64,000 nucleotides of DNA from Pseudomonas rhizophila (GCF_003033885.1 NZ_CP024081.1:3371320-3435319), one strand, 5' to 3'. Shown: positions 20,715-29,808, counted from the stretch's first letter. Numbers and translations: made by a program. Notes: generated by a model from the sequence alone, not told the origin.

Positions 20715-21347
20715 ATGAAACGTTCAGATGCGCAGATCCTGCGTGAATACGGCCCTTTTCCCGGCGTCGATTGCGTGCATGGTGTCAGTCATGACGGCGA
20801 GCTCGTCTGGTTCGCTTCCGGCGACAAGCTGCATGCCCTCGATCCGGCCAGCGGCCAGACGTTGCGTTCGCTGGACGTTCCGGCAAACGCCGGAACGGCT
20901 TTTGACGGTGAACACCTGTTCCAGATCGCCGGAGACACCATTCGCAAGATCGACCCGCGCAACGGCCAGGTACTGGCGACCATTGCGGCGCCCAATAGTG
21001 GTGATGATTCAGGACTGGCCTGGGCCGAAGGATCACTCTGGGTCGGCCAGTACAAGGCGCGCAAAATCCTCCAGATCGATCCCTCCACTGGCAAGATCCT
21101 GCGCACCCTCGAATCCAACCGCTTCGTCACGGGCGTGACCTGGGTCGACGGCGAACTCTGGCACGGCACCTGGGAAAACGATGAAAGCGATCTGCGGCGC
21201 ATCGACCCGCAAACCGCAGAAGTGCTGGAAAGCGTGACCATGCCGCCGGGGATTGGCGTGTCGGGGCTTGAGTCAGACGGCGGCGAGCGGTTCTTTTGCG
21301 GCGGTGGCAATAGCGCGAAGGTGAGGGCGGTGCGTCGGCCGGCCTGA
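20715..21347 (+). CDS. Beta-propeller (YncE/glutamine-cyclotransferase-like) protein
   Basis: The 210-residue product consists of about five repeats of roughly 40 residues with the pattern 'hydrophobic strand - Asp-Pro-x-x-Gly-x-x-Leu' (LHALDPASGQTLRSL, IRKIDPRNGQVLATI, ILQIDPSTGKILRTL, LRRIDPQTAEVLESV), a hallmark of quinoprotein/YncE-type propellers. No signal peptide is present, so it should be cytoplasmic. AGGAGG lies eight bases before the ATG. It follows the large regulator by 34 bases. Catalytic function is not evident. Confidence 0.82.
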   Translation: MKRSDAQILREYGPFPGVDCVHGVSHDGELVWFASGDKLHALDPASGQTLRSLDVPANAGTAFDGEHLFQIAGDTIRKIDPRNGQVLATIAAPNSGDDSGLAWAEGSLWVGQYKARKILQIDPSTGKILRTLESNRFVTGVTWVDGELWHGTWENDESDLRRIDPQTAEVLESVTMPPGIGVSGLESDGGERFFCGGGNSAKVRAVRRPA

Positions 21348-21403
21348 AGCGTGTGTGGGAGCAGCTTTTGCTCCCACACAGCGACGATGGATGCTGATGT
21401 GTT

Positions 21404-22375
21404 TCAGCTGCGTCCAGCGGCTTCGGCAACCGGCGCTTTGATGCGCTCGACCTTGCGATAAGTCAGCAACACGATGCCGGTGACCACAATCGCGCCGCCA
21501 ATCACCTGGCCCGGGTTGAGCATCTGGTCCAGCACCAGCCAGCCTATCAGCAGGGTCGCCAGCGGTTCGATGTTCATCACCGGGGCGTTGCGCGGCATGT
21601 CCAGGCGGGGCACGGAAATGAATAGCACGATAAACCCGGTGCCATAGAGCACCACCAGGGTCGCCAGGGCAAACCAGCCGGTGCTGCTGGCCGGCAGGTC
21701 GAAGCCACCGGGAAGGGCGCCGGTCAGGCCGGCGAGGTTGACGCTGCTGAACACGATGAAAATGGTCAGCAGGCTGCGGACCGAACCGCGCACCTGGGAC
21801 AGTTTGTGATCGGTGATCCATAGCGCGCAGGCGAACACGCAGGCGGCACAGAAGGCCAGGCCCACGCCGAGCAACCATTGCGGGCCGACGCTTTCTTGCG
21901 ACGACAGCCGGGCCGGTACTTCCAGCACGAACACCAGGCCAACCAGAATCATGCCCATCAACGCGGCAGTGCGCGCGGTCGGACGTGGCCCGCCGAGTGC
22001 CCAGGTCAGCAACGCCAAGAGGATCGGAAAGACATTGCCCACCAACAGCGCCAGGGCGACCGGCACCCGAGCCACGGCGGAATACAGGCACAGACTCTGG
22101 GCGGCAATCAACAGCCCCAGAGCCAATTGCCAGCGCCAGACCCCCTGCGGCAGGCGCAGGTTCTGGCGTTGCCAGAGCACCATTGCGGCCAGCACCAGCA
22201 AGGTGCCGCCCGAGCGCAGCAGGATCGCCAGCAAGACCCCGGCACCGTCATCAAATGCTGCCCTGGCAGCGACATGGTTGCCGGCGAAGGCACATCCCAT
22301 GCACAGCAGAACCAGCACGGCGAGGTGCCGAGGGAGCGGAGTGGGGGTGTCAGGTACAGCCGTGGAGCGGGTCAT
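21404..22375 (-). CDS. EamA/DMT superfamily transporter
   Basis: The 323-residue protein has about ten membrane segments in two EamA repeats (first from LVLLCMGCAFAGNHVAA, second from LLGVGLAFCAACVFACAL). DMT exporters of this type often expel amino acids or metabolites, but no substrate is shown. The ATG at 22375 is used; an in-frame alternative lies 15 bases upstream. A FadR-type palindrome in its promoter region suggests control by a GntR regulator not encoded nearby. Confidence 0.88.
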   Translation of the reverse strand: MTRSTAVPDTPTPLPRHLAVLVLLCMGCAFAGNHVAARAAFDDGAGVLLAILLRSGGTLLVLAAMVLWQRQNLRLPQGVWRWQLALGLLIAAQSLCLYSAVARVPVALALLVGNVFPILLALLTWALGGPRPTARTAALMGMILVGLVFVLEVPARLSSQESVGPQWLLGVGLAFCAACVFACALWITDHKLSQVRGSVRSLLTIFIVFSSVNLAGLTGALPGGFDLPASSTGWFALATLVVLYGTGFIVLFISVPRLDMPRNAPVMNIEPLATLLIGWLVLDQMLNPGQVIGGAIVVTGIVLLTYRKVERIKAPVAEAAGRS

Positions 22376-22439
22376 GGCAGGGGGTCTCAAAGGGAGGCCG
22401 CCGAAGCAAGACGCTTCGGAACGGCTAATATAGTTATGG

Positions 22440-22452
22440 GTTGTCGTACAAC
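22440..22452. promoter_or_regulatory. GntR/FadR-like operator upstream of the DMT transporter
   Basis: GTTGTCGTACAAC is a 5-3-5 inverted repeat that fits the FadR-subfamily consensus TNGTNNNACNA. It lies 65 bases before the transporter start codon and, on the minus strand, overlaps a promoter-like region (TTGATG, then TATATT). The rest of the 298-base spacer up to the sensor kinase shows no further gene. Confidence 0.4.
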
Positions 22453-22673
22453 ATCAAAAGGGATTTGTACCGTATAGCGTTGCAAGAGACAAGTGCCCTA
22501 TTTTGGCGCAAGGCTGTTCATTCAAGCGCCTACGCGGTGTGGCGTCAGCTGCGCGCGCGCCACGATGAATCACAAAGCCCCCTCGGTTTGCTGTACAACA
22601 ATGGAACCGAGGCCGGCAGCCCATGCGTTGTTGCGTCACTGACCCTCGATAATCCCTTTGTGCGGAGCAACCC

Positions 22674-23804
22674 ATGCGCCTGGCTGATTTCATCCTCGAC
22701 AATATCGAGCCGATTCTTCAGGCGTGGGAAGACTTCGCCAAAACCATCACACCCGCCTCCCATGGCATGGATTCGGTGGCTCTGCGCGATCACGCCGAGC
22801 AGATGCTGCGCACCATTGCCGCTGACCTGCGCACTTCGCAAACCGTCAAGGAGCAGATCGCCAAGTCCCAGGGCGATGCGCCGGCGGCAGAGGCTGAAAC
22901 TGCAGCCGAAACCCATGCGGTCATTCGCCAGTCCTCGGGGTTTACGGTGGAGCAGATGGTTTCGGAATACCGGGCGCTGCGCACCAGCGTGCTGATGCTC
23001 TGGATGCCGCAGACCCAACTGGACCACGAGCAAGTGGTGTCCGACGTGATCCGCTTCAACGAGGCCGTAGACCAGGCCCTGGCGGAGTCCGTGGTCAGCT
23101 ATTCGGGCGCCGTCGATGCGGGTCGCAATATCTTCCTCGGGATTTTGGGGCATGACCTGCGCAGCCCCCTGGGCGCGATCCTGCTGAGTTCCGAAGTGCT
23201 GCTGCGGGCAGGCGACCTGCCCGCCAAAGCCACCAAGATCTCTTCGCGCATCTACACCAGCGTCAAACGGGCCAACAAGATTGTCGGCGATCTGCTGGAC
23301 TTTACCCGTACCCAACTGGGGGCGGGCATTCCGGTGCAGCGCTTCAACGGTGACCTGGTAGCGGCCTGCGAGGGCATGGTGGAAGAGGCGCGGGCCTATC
23401 ATCCGGAAAGCAGAATCATCTTTGAAACGACGGGCGCCCTTGAAGGCCTGTTTGACCAGGCGCGTATGGAGCAAGTGTTCGCCAACCTGATTGGCAATGC
23501 CGTCCAGCATGGCAGCGAGGGTGCGCCGATTACTGTTTCATTGAGTACCGAAGAGGATACGGCGGTGATTGCCATCAACAACCAGGGCAAGCTTATCGAG
23601 AAGGACGCCATTGCCAGCATCTTCAACCCGATGGTCCGGCAATTGCGCAGCGGTGATATGCAGTATGGCTCTGCGGCTGGGCTCGGGCTGGGCCTGCACA
23701 TCGCGTCCGCCATCGTATCCGCCCATAAGGGCACTATCGAGGTTCATTCCAAGGCCAGATCGGGCACCACCTTCACCGTACGGATCCCGCTCCACGCCAG
23801 CTGA
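22674..23804 (+). CDS. Soluble sensor histidine kinase with RsbRD-like N-terminal domain
   Basis: The 376-residue protein lacks membrane segments. Residues 1-145 are helical and resemble the RsbRD/RsbT co-antagonist N-terminal domain (LDNIEPILQAWEDFAKT; SGFTVEQMVSEYRALR). The HisKA region has the phospho-acceptor His160 in GILGHDLRSPLGAIL, and the HATPase domain shows N-box NLIGNAVQHG and G-box GLGLGLHIASAIV. No response regulator gene is adjacent, so it is an orphan kinase. GGAGCAACCC precedes the ATG. Confidence 0.9.
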   Translation: MRLADFILDNIEPILQAWEDFAKTITPASHGMDSVALRDHAEQMLRTIAADLRTSQTVKEQIAKSQGDAPAAEAETAAETHAVIRQSSGFTVEQMVSEYRALRTSVLMLWMPQTQLDHEQVVSDVIRFNEAVDQALAESVVSYSGAVDAGRNIFLGILGHDLRSPLGAILLSSEVLLRAGDLPAKATKISSRIYTSVKRANKIVGDLLDFTRTQLGAGIPVQRFNGDLVAACEGMVEEARAYHPESRIIFETTGALEGLFDQARMEQVFANLIGNAVQHGSEGAPITVSLSTEEDTAVIAINNQGKLIEKDAIASIFNPMVRQLRSGDMQYGSAAGLGLGLHIASAIVSAHKGTIEVHSKARSGTTFTVRIPLHAS

Positions 23805-23901
23805 ATTTTTTCTTGCACAGGGCAGAGCGCATACTTGTACGATGTCCTATCACGGAGTAAAACTGTCGTCGCCGTCCAATAATAATTAACGGAGACGCAC
23901 G

Positions 23902-24993
23902 ATGGATGCTTCGCAACCTGCAACGACTGCCCATCAGGGCCGCCGGGTATTCCTGAAAAAATCCTTGGTGGTTTCGGCCGCCGCCGCAACCCTGGGCAAC
24001 CTGCCCGGGCTGACTCAGGCAGAACCCTTGAGCCAGCGCTACCCTGACCCGCTGATCAAGATCCTCGACCCCAGCTTCATGGACCTGCGGCTGTTCAACG
24101 CCAGTGTTGAAAAGCTCGCCAGCGGCCTGCGCTGGGCGGAAGGGCCGGTGTGGGTGGGCGACGGTCGTTATTTGCTGGTCAGTGACATTCCCAACAACCG
24201 CATCATGCGCTGGGATGAAGTCACCGACAGCCTGTCGGTTTACCGCGAGAACTCCAACTTTTCCAACGGCCTGTGCCGCGATCGCCAAGGGCGCTTGCTG
24301 GTCTGCGAAGGCTCCACCACGTCGACTGAAGGCCGGCGCGTCACCCGCACCGAGCACAACGGCACCATCACCGTGCTGGCGGACAGTTTCGAGGGCAAGC
24401 CTTTCAACTCGCCCAACGACATCGTCTGCAAGCGCGACGGTTCTGTCTGGTTCACCGATCCACCGTTCCAGACCGGCAACAATTACGAAGGGCATAAAGT
24501 CGCCCCTGCCCAGCCCCACGCGGTGTATCGCATCGACGGTGAAACCGGCAAGGTCACGCGAGTGATCGACGACATGGCAGGGCCCAACGGCCTGTGCTTT
24601 TCGCCAGACGAGAAGATCCTCTACGTGGTCGAAGGCCGGGCCAAGCCGAACCGCCTGGTGTGGGCGATCACGGTCAAGGACGATGGCACCCTGGGCGAAC
24701 GGCGCAAGCACATCGAAGGCTTGGATTACGCGGCCATCGATGGGCTCAAATGCGACGAGAGTGGCAACCTCTGGTGCGGGTGGGGCGGTAATGGCGATCC
24801 CAAGGCCGACCTGGAAAAGCTCGACGGTGTGCGAGTGTTCAACCCCGAGGGCAAGGCTATCGGCCACATCTCCCTGCCGGAGCGTTGCCCTAACGTCTGC
24901 TTCGGCGGACGGGAGGGTAATCGCCTGTTCATGGCCGGCAGCCACTCGTTGTATGCACTGTTTGTGAATACCCGTGGGGCGACGTTTGCCTGA
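23902..24993 (+). CDS. Tat-exported SMP-30/gluconolactonase-family protein
   Basis: The 363-residue protein begins with a twin-arginine signal (G13-R14-R15-V16-F17-L18-K19-K20, then a hydrophobic Ala/Val segment ending near LTQAEP), so it is folded in the cytoplasm and exported to the periplasm. The propeller shows SMP-30 metal-site blocks: RWAEGPVWVGDGR, NGLCRDRQGRLLVCEG, SPNDIVCKRDGSVWFTDPPF and GPNGLCFSPDEK. The likely reaction is hydrolysis of a sugar lactone. GGAGACG precedes the ATG. It is separated from the kinase by 97 bases. Confidence 0.9.
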   Translation: MDASQPATTAHQGRRVFLKKSLVVSAAAATLGNLPGLTQAEPLSQRYPDPLIKILDPSFMDLRLFNASVEKLASGLRWAEGPVWVGDGRYLLVSDIPNNRIMRWDEVTDSLSVYRENSNFSNGLCRDRQGRLLVCEGSTTSTEGRRVTRTEHNGTITVLADSFEGKPFNSPNDIVCKRDGSVWFTDPPFQTGNNYEGHKVAPAQPHAVYRIDGETGKVTRVIDDMAGPNGLCFSPDEKILYVVEGRAKPNRLVWAITVKDDGTLGERRKHIEGLDYAAIDGLKCDESGNLWCGWGGNGDPKADLEKLDGVRVFNPEGKAIGHISLPERCPNVCFGGREGNRLFMAGSHSLYALFVNTRGATFA

Positions 24994-25040
24994 GTGACTG
25001 ACCTTCAGGCCCTGGGTTTGATTGTGGTGAGGGGGGCAGT

Positions 25041-25065
25041 TGTGGGAGCAAGGCTTGCTCCCACA
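25041..25065. repeat. Single REP-type palindrome
   Basis: TGTGGGAGCAAG, one central G, CTTGCTCCCACA form a perfect 12-bp inverted repeat, followed on the plus strand by an A-run. The lack of a T-tract in either sense argues against a canonical terminator. Confidence 0.7.
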
Positions 25066-25108
25066 AAAAAACCTCGCCACAGAGTTCTGTTTGGACCAGG
25101 GGACCTGG

Positions 25109-25522
25109 TTATCCGCAACTCCACAACTCCACCGTTGGCTGACTTGCCTTGGGCGGTCCGAGCCAATGGCTCATCGGCTGGCAAGCCCCGTCGACGCACA
25201 ACTGGTAATCACCCGCTTCGGGTGTTCGCCCCAGTTTCAGCGGTTGCAGGGGCGGCAACTGGCGCTGATAGTGCCAGCTGCCGTTTTTCAACCGGGCACC
25301 GTCCGGAACTTCCATGCCGGCGCCGTTGCCCTTGACCCTGGCTTCGCCCAGAACCAGGCCTTGTTCAGTCACGCGGTAATCTTCCTCCCAGCGGATTTTC
25401 TCGATGGTGTGATTCCACGCCAGGGTGAAATCCGTGACAGGAAGCTGGGCCCAGACCGCACCGGCCAGGCCCAGGCACAAACCGATCACGCCAAGGCCCG
25501 TCCGGTGCGCCGCGAGCGCCAT
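25109..25522 (-). CDS. DUF1850 protein associated with TRAP transporter
   Basis: The 137-residue protein has an N-terminal hydrophobic segment (VIGLCLGLAGAVWA), then a small domain with DFTLAWNHTIEKIRWEEDYRV and GAGMEVPDGARLKNGSWHY, the pattern of DUF1850. Such proteins are regularly encoded beside TAXI-TRAP permeases; their role is unknown, possibly an accessory periplasmic or membrane-anchored subunit. Its start lies 37 bases inside the end of the permease gene, so the pair is translationally linked. Confidence 0.85.
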   Translation of the reverse strand: MALAAHRTGLGVIGLCLGLAGAVWAQLPVTDFTLAWNHTIEKIRWEEDYRVTEQGLVLGEARVKGNGAGMEVPDGARLKNGSWHYQRQLPPLQPLKLGRTPEAGDYQLCVDGACQPMSHWLGPPKASQPTVELWSCG

Positions 25523-27513
25523 ACGTGTTGAAAGATCAGCAGAGCCCCCAGCACGAAGCCGATCTCATCGGTCAGCGGCAGCGCCACGACCAGCAAAGCC
25601 CCGGCGGCAAAGCACATCAGGCGTTCCCAGATCGGCATTTTCTGTTGCAGGTAGCCGGTGGACGCCATGCCCCACAGCCCGACCGCGAGCATCGTCTTGA
25701 TCAGCATGTAAGCAGTCATCCATAGGCTGTCGCCCTGGAGCATCAGCGCCGGGTTATAGACCGCCATGAATGGAATGACGAAACCGGCAAGGGCGATGCG
25801 CACCGCCCAGAAGCTGATTTTCAGCCCCGTTTCCCTGGCAATGGGCGCAGCGGCGAAGCAGGCCAGCGCGACCGGTGGCGTCAGGTCGGCGAGGATGCCG
25901 AAATAGAACACGAACATGTGCGACACGATCAGTGGCACGCCCAGTTCCAGCAGGGCGGGCGCGGCGATCGAACTGGTGATGATGTAATTGGGAATGGTCG
26001 GAATGCCCATGCCCAGTACCAGGCAGGTGAGCATGGTCAGGATCAGCGACAGCAGCAGGTTGTCCTTGCCGATGGCCAGGATGTAGCCGGCGAAGGTTGA
26101 CGCCACACCGGTCAACGACACCACGCCGATGATGATCCCTACCAGGGCGCAGGCAATCCCCACCGGCACCGCATGTCGTGCGCCGTCCACCAGTGCGTGC
26201 AGGCAAACCGTCAGGGTTTCCCGCGCGCCTTTGATGAACCAGCAGATCGCCACCAACACCGCGATCACCGCGAATATGACGCCAATGCCTAACTGGAAAA
26301 AGCCCACGCACAAGATGCCCAGGGCGATCCAGAAAGCGCAGCGCATTGCAAAGCTCGACACCCGCAAAATGATCGCCGAACCGAGAATCACGATGGCGGT
26401 GAGTGCCAGTCCGACCATGCCGGAAAAGAGCGGCGTGCGACCGGAGAACAGCAGGTAGATCAGCACGGCGAGTGGGATCAGCAGGTACCAGTTTTCTTTG
26501 ACGGCGCCCAGCGCGCTGGGGCATTGGTCTTTGGGCAAGCCCTTGAGGTTGGAGCGCTTGGCTTCCAGGTGAACCATCCAGAACACCGAGCCGAAGTACA
26601 GGCACGCGGGAATCAACGCCGCTTTGGCGATTTCAACAAATGGCACGTTGATGGTCTCGGCCATGATGAACGCCACGGCGCCCATGATCGGCGGCATCAA
26701 CTGACTGCCCATGCTCGAGGTGGCTTCCACGCCGCCGGCAAACGCGGCCTTGTAGCCGAAGCGTTTCATCAGCGGGATGGTGAATTGCCCGGTGGTCACC
26801 ACGTTGGCGATGCCCGAACCGGTAATGGTGCCCATCAAGGCAGAGGAGGCAACCGCCACTTTGGCCGGGCCGCCGAGCTTGTGGCCGAACAGGCCCATGG
26901 CAAAGTCGGTGAACAGCTTGATCATTCCGGCCTTTTCAAGAAAGGAACCGAACAGAATGAACAGGAAAATGTAGGTGGCCGATACGTAGGTGGGCGTGCC
27001 GTACAGGCCTTCGGTGCCGAAGGATAATTGATTGACGATCTGATCGAAGCCGTAACCGCGATGGGCCAGGTCGCCTGGCAGGTATTCTCCGAACAGCCCA
27101 TAGGCCAGGAACAGCCCGCAAATCAGCGGCAGGGCAATCCCCATCACCCGTCGGGCCGCTTCGAACACCAGCACGATCAAAATGATACCGATGATGAGGT
27201 CCGTGGACGTCAGGTCACCGGAGCGCTGGATCAGGTCGGCTTCGAACACCCACTGATACACCGCCGTCGCCACGCCGGCCAGGGATAACAGCCATGCCAG
27301 GGGCTGCCAGGGGCGGCTTGCGCCATAGGCGGGGTAACTGAGGAACACCACCCACAACAGGAAACCCACGTGCACGGCACGCAGCACCTGGCTGGAAATG
27401 GGGGAGAAGGCGGCGGTGATGATCTGGAATACAGAAAACAGCAGGGCCACGTAGAACAGCGTCTTGGGCCAGTCTCGTGGGTCGGAGGGAAGACCGTGCT
27501 GAATTTCACTCAT
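25486..27513 (-). CDS. TRAP transporter permease, fused DctQM (4TM/12TM) type
   Basis: This 675-residue membrane protein combines the small (DctQ-like) and large (DctM-like) permease subunits of a secondary, ion-driven TRAP importer. Many hydrophobic segments are visible; the large-subunit part contains AGMIKLFTDFAMGLFGHKLGG, GPAKVAVASSALMGTITGSG and CLVLGMGIPTIPNYI. It works with the TAXI binding protein encoded 80 bases upstream on the same strand. Known TAXI-TRAP substrates include glutamate and C4-dicarboxylates, but no substrate can be read here. Confidence 0.93.
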   Translation of the reverse strand: MSEIQHGLPSDPRDWPKTLFYVALLFSVFQIITAAFSPISSQVLRAVHVGFLLWVVFLSYPAYGASRPWQPLAWLLSLAGVATAVYQWVFEADLIQRSGDLTSTDLIIGIILIVLVFEAARRVMGIALPLICGLFLAYGLFGEYLPGDLAHRGYGFDQIVNQLSFGTEGLYGTPTYVSATYIFLFILFGSFLEKAGMIKLFTDFAMGLFGHKLGGPAKVAVASSALMGTITGSGIANVVTTGQFTIPLMKRFGYKAAFAGGVEATSSMGSQLMPPIMGAVAFIMAETINVPFVEIAKAALIPACLYFGSVFWMVHLEAKRSNLKGLPKDQCPSALGAVKENWYLLIPLAVLIYLLFSGRTPLFSGMVGLALTAIVILGSAIILRVSSFAMRCAFWIALGILCVGFFQLGIGVIFAVIAVLVAICWFIKGARETLTVCLHALVDGARHAVPVGIACALVGIIIGVVSLTGVASTFAGYILAIGKDNLLLSLILTMLTCLVLGMGIPTIPNYIITSSIAAPALLELGVPLIVSHMFVFYFGILADLTPPVALACFAAAPIARETGLKISFWAVRIALAGFVIPFMAVYNPALMLQGDSLWMTAYMLIKTMLAVGLWGMASTGYLQQKMPIWERLMCFAAGALLVVALPLTDEIGFVLGALLIFQHVWRSRRTGRALA

Positions 27514-27593
27514 TAACTGAAAGCCTCTTGTCTACATCGAAGGTGCGAACCAGGAGGGTGCAACGGCGATCATCGCCGCTGCACCGGGTCGGT

Positions 27594-28544
27594 CTACAGC
27601 GCGCCGACTTCCTTGTAGTAGCGCTCGGCACCGGGATGCAGCGGGATAGGCAGGTTCTTCGCGGCATTTTCCAGCTTGATGTCCTTGGCCGCCGAATGGG
27701 CGTTGCCCAGGCGGGTGAGGTTATCGAACATCAGCTTGGTCATCTGGTAGGCCACCTCGTCCGAGACGTCAGCGCGGGTAACCAGGATGTTGGTGATGGC
27801 CACGGTCGGCACGGCTTCGGCCTGGCCGTCGTAGGTATTGGCCGGGATATTTGCGCTCTGGTAGGCCGGGTTGCCGATCTTCGCCACCACGTCTGCCGGG
27901 ATCGACACGTAGTTGAGCGCCATGGTCGAGGCCAGGTCACGAATGGCCGCCATCCCAAGCCCGGAGGACTGGAGCGTGGCATCCAGTTGGCGGTTCTTGA
28001 TCAGGTCTACCGATTCGGCGAACGGCAGGTACTGGACCTTCATGTCGCTGTAGCTCAACCCTGCGGCCTTGAGGATGGCCCGCGCATTGAGCTCGGTACC
28101 GGATTTGGCCGCCCCCACGGAGATGGATTTACCCTTGAGGTCGGCCAGGGTCTTGATGCCCGACTCCTGGCTGGCAACGATCTGGATGTAGTTGGGGTAG
28201 GCGCCGGCGATGGCCCGCAGTTTGGTCAGAGGGGCTTTGAAACCGGCATCTTCCACGCCGTTCTTGGCGTCCGCCACCGAGTCGCCCAGCGCCAGCGCCA
28301 GCTCACCGCGACCGGCCTGCAGCAGGTTGAGGTTTTCCACCGAGGCCTTGGTGGCCTGTACCGACGTCTTGGAGCCTTCGATCCCGTTGCTGTAAATCTG
28401 CGACAGGCCGACCCCGATCGGGTAATAAACCCCGCTGGTGCCCCCCGTCAGGATGTTGATGTACACCGGTGCTGCCTGGGCTGTGGTCGTGACCACCAGT
28501 GCTGCCGCGGCGGCCAGAAGGGTGAAGCGCTTGTTGACTCGCAT
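27594..28544 (-). CDS. TAXI-family TRAP transporter solute-binding protein
   Basis: The 316-residue protein has a Sec signal peptide (MRVNKRFTLLAAAAALVV, cleavage near TAQA-APV) and the TAXI signature: NILTGGTSGVYYPIGVGLSQI near residue 30, ELALALGDSVADA, and LADLKGKSISVGAAKSGTE. It captures ligand in the periplasm for the fused permease. CGGAGAG precedes the ATG. The upstream LacI gene is on the same strand with a 112-base spacer, so the transporter may have its own promoter. Confidence 0.93.
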   Translation of the reverse strand: MRVNKRFTLLAAAAALVVTTTAQAAPVYINILTGGTSGVYYPIGVGLSQIYSNGIEGSKTSVQATKASVENLNLLQAGRGELALALGDSVADAKNGVEDAGFKAPLTKLRAIAGAYPNYIQIVASQESGIKTLADLKGKSISVGAAKSGTELNARAILKAAGLSYSDMKVQYLPFAESVDLIKNRQLDATLQSSGLGMAAIRDLASTMALNYVSIPADVVAKIGNPAYQSANIPANTYDGQAEAVPTVAITNILVTRADVSDEVAYQMTKLMFDNLTRLGNAHSAAKDIKLENAAKNLPIPLHPGAERYYKEVGAL

Positions 28545-28656
28545 GGGAAACTCTCCGTCTTGTTATGGCTTTATGCAGAGTAGTGCCACTGTAGTCGAAA
28601 CGGACCGGCAGGTGGCGAGTCAATAGCGCATCAAAAGGTGACGGGCGTCGTTTTTT

Positions 28657-29676
28657 TCAAGCATCTTTGTTAAACGCCGGGCCTGGCGCAGCGCTGCTGC
28701 CGCGCACGGTCAACTCGAACGGCAGCACGACATGCCGTTCGGCAAGCGGTGTTTTCTCGATCAGGGCGATCAGCATTTGCACCGCCCGCTGGCCGAAGGT
28801 TTCGGCAGGTTGTGAGAGAGTGGTCAGCGGCGGATCACAGTAGGCGGCGAAAGGAATGTCATCAAAACCCACCAGTGAAATGTCCTCGGGCACCCGCAAC
28901 CCCATTTGCTTGATGCGCTTGAGCGCGCCAATGGCCATCTCGTCGTTTTCACAAAACAGCGCGCTGGGGCGCTCGGCCAGCTCCAGCATCGCGCCGGCCC
29001 CGTCGTAACCGGCCTTCAACGTGAAGTCGCCGTGACAGATCAGGCCAGGGTTTGCGGCGATACCGGCTTGGTGCAGTGCATCCTGATAACCGGCTACGCG
29101 GTCCAGGGTCAGGGGACTGCTTCGGGGCCCTTTGATGATGCCGATGCGCCGGTGGCCGAGCCCGATCAGGTGTTCGGTCATGGCCTGGGCGGCGGCCCGG
29201 TTGTCGAGGCTGATGGTCGGGTAGGGGGCGCCTTTGACCACTTCGCAGGCGTTGACCAGCGGCAAGGATTCGGCGCCCGCGGGAAGCGATTCGAAAGGGT
29301 TGCTCGCGCGCAACTGGATCACCCCGTCGGCTTGGTGCGCGTAGACGAGGGCGGCAAATTCGCGCTCGATCTCTTCCTGACCCTGGGTGTCGCACAACAG
29401 CAGTCGATAACCGGCCACCTGCGCAGCCTGCTGGGCCCCGCTGATGACCCGGGCGAAAAAGGTGTTGGCGATGGTCGGGACCAGAATCACCAGGTTGCCG
29501 GTTCTCCGGGAGCGAAACTGCACGGCCATCAGGTTGGGCCGATAACCGGCCTGTTCCACCGCCGCGTTAACCTTGTCGCGAGTCTGGGGCAGCACCCGTT
29601 CGGGAGATTTCAGCGTTCTGGAAACCGTGGCCACCGAAACTCCGGCCAGCCGGGCTACTTCACGGATATTGGACAA
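28657..29676 (-). CDS. LacI-family transcriptional regulator
   Basis: The 339-residue protein has the LacI helix-turn-helix at its extreme N-terminus (NIREVARLAGVSVATVSRTL), the hinge helix region (YRPNLMAVQFRSRRTG) and a periplasmic-binding-protein-like effector domain (GIIKGPRSSPLTLDRVAGY; VGFDDIPFAAYCDPPLTTL). TTG at 29676 with GAGG five bases away is taken as start; a GTG six bases earlier is possible. It is divergent from the dehydrogenase/isomerase operon, whose promoter carries a perfect LacI-type operator, so it probably represses that operon until a sugar-derived inducer binds. Confidence 0.93.
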   Translation of the reverse strand: MSNIREVARLAGVSVATVSRTLKSPERVLPQTRDKVNAAVEQAGYRPNLMAVQFRSRRTGNLVILVPTIANTFFARVISGAQQAAQVAGYRLLLCDTQGQEEIEREFAALVYAHQADGVIQLRASNPFESLPAGAESLPLVNACEVVKGAPYPTISLDNRAAAQAMTEHLIGLGHRRIGIIKGPRSSPLTLDRVAGYQDALHQAGIAANPGLICHGDFTLKAGYDGAGAMLELAERPSALFCENDEMAIGALKRIKQMGLRVPEDISLVGFDDIPFAAYCDPPLTTLSQPAETFGQRAVQMLIALIEKTPLAERHVVLPFELTVRGSSAAPGPAFNKDA

Positions 29677-29770
29677 AATCACCTCGATTCGGCGCCAGGA
29701 ATGCCGGCACGGTTGGGGAGCTTACCGCAGGTTGCGCGTCGCACAAATGCTCATGCATGTGCCAACGGGT

Positions 29771-29799
29771 TTGACATGCCGCAAAACTGAGCCTAGATT
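29771..29799 (+). promoter_or_regulatory. Sigma-70 promoter of the Gfo/Idh operon
   Basis: TTGACA at 29771-29776, a 17-base spacer and TAGATT at 29794-29799 match the sigma-70 consensus closely. Transcription would start near 29806, about 50 bases before the first start codon and exactly at the edge of the LacI-type operator. Confidence 0.75.
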
Positions 29800-29808
29800 T
29801 CCGCCATG

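Noticed and set aside
25041..25085. Perfect palindrome as terminator of the SMP-30 gene
   Set aside because: It is followed by A residues, not T residues, on the plus strand, and it matches the REP core used elsewhere.
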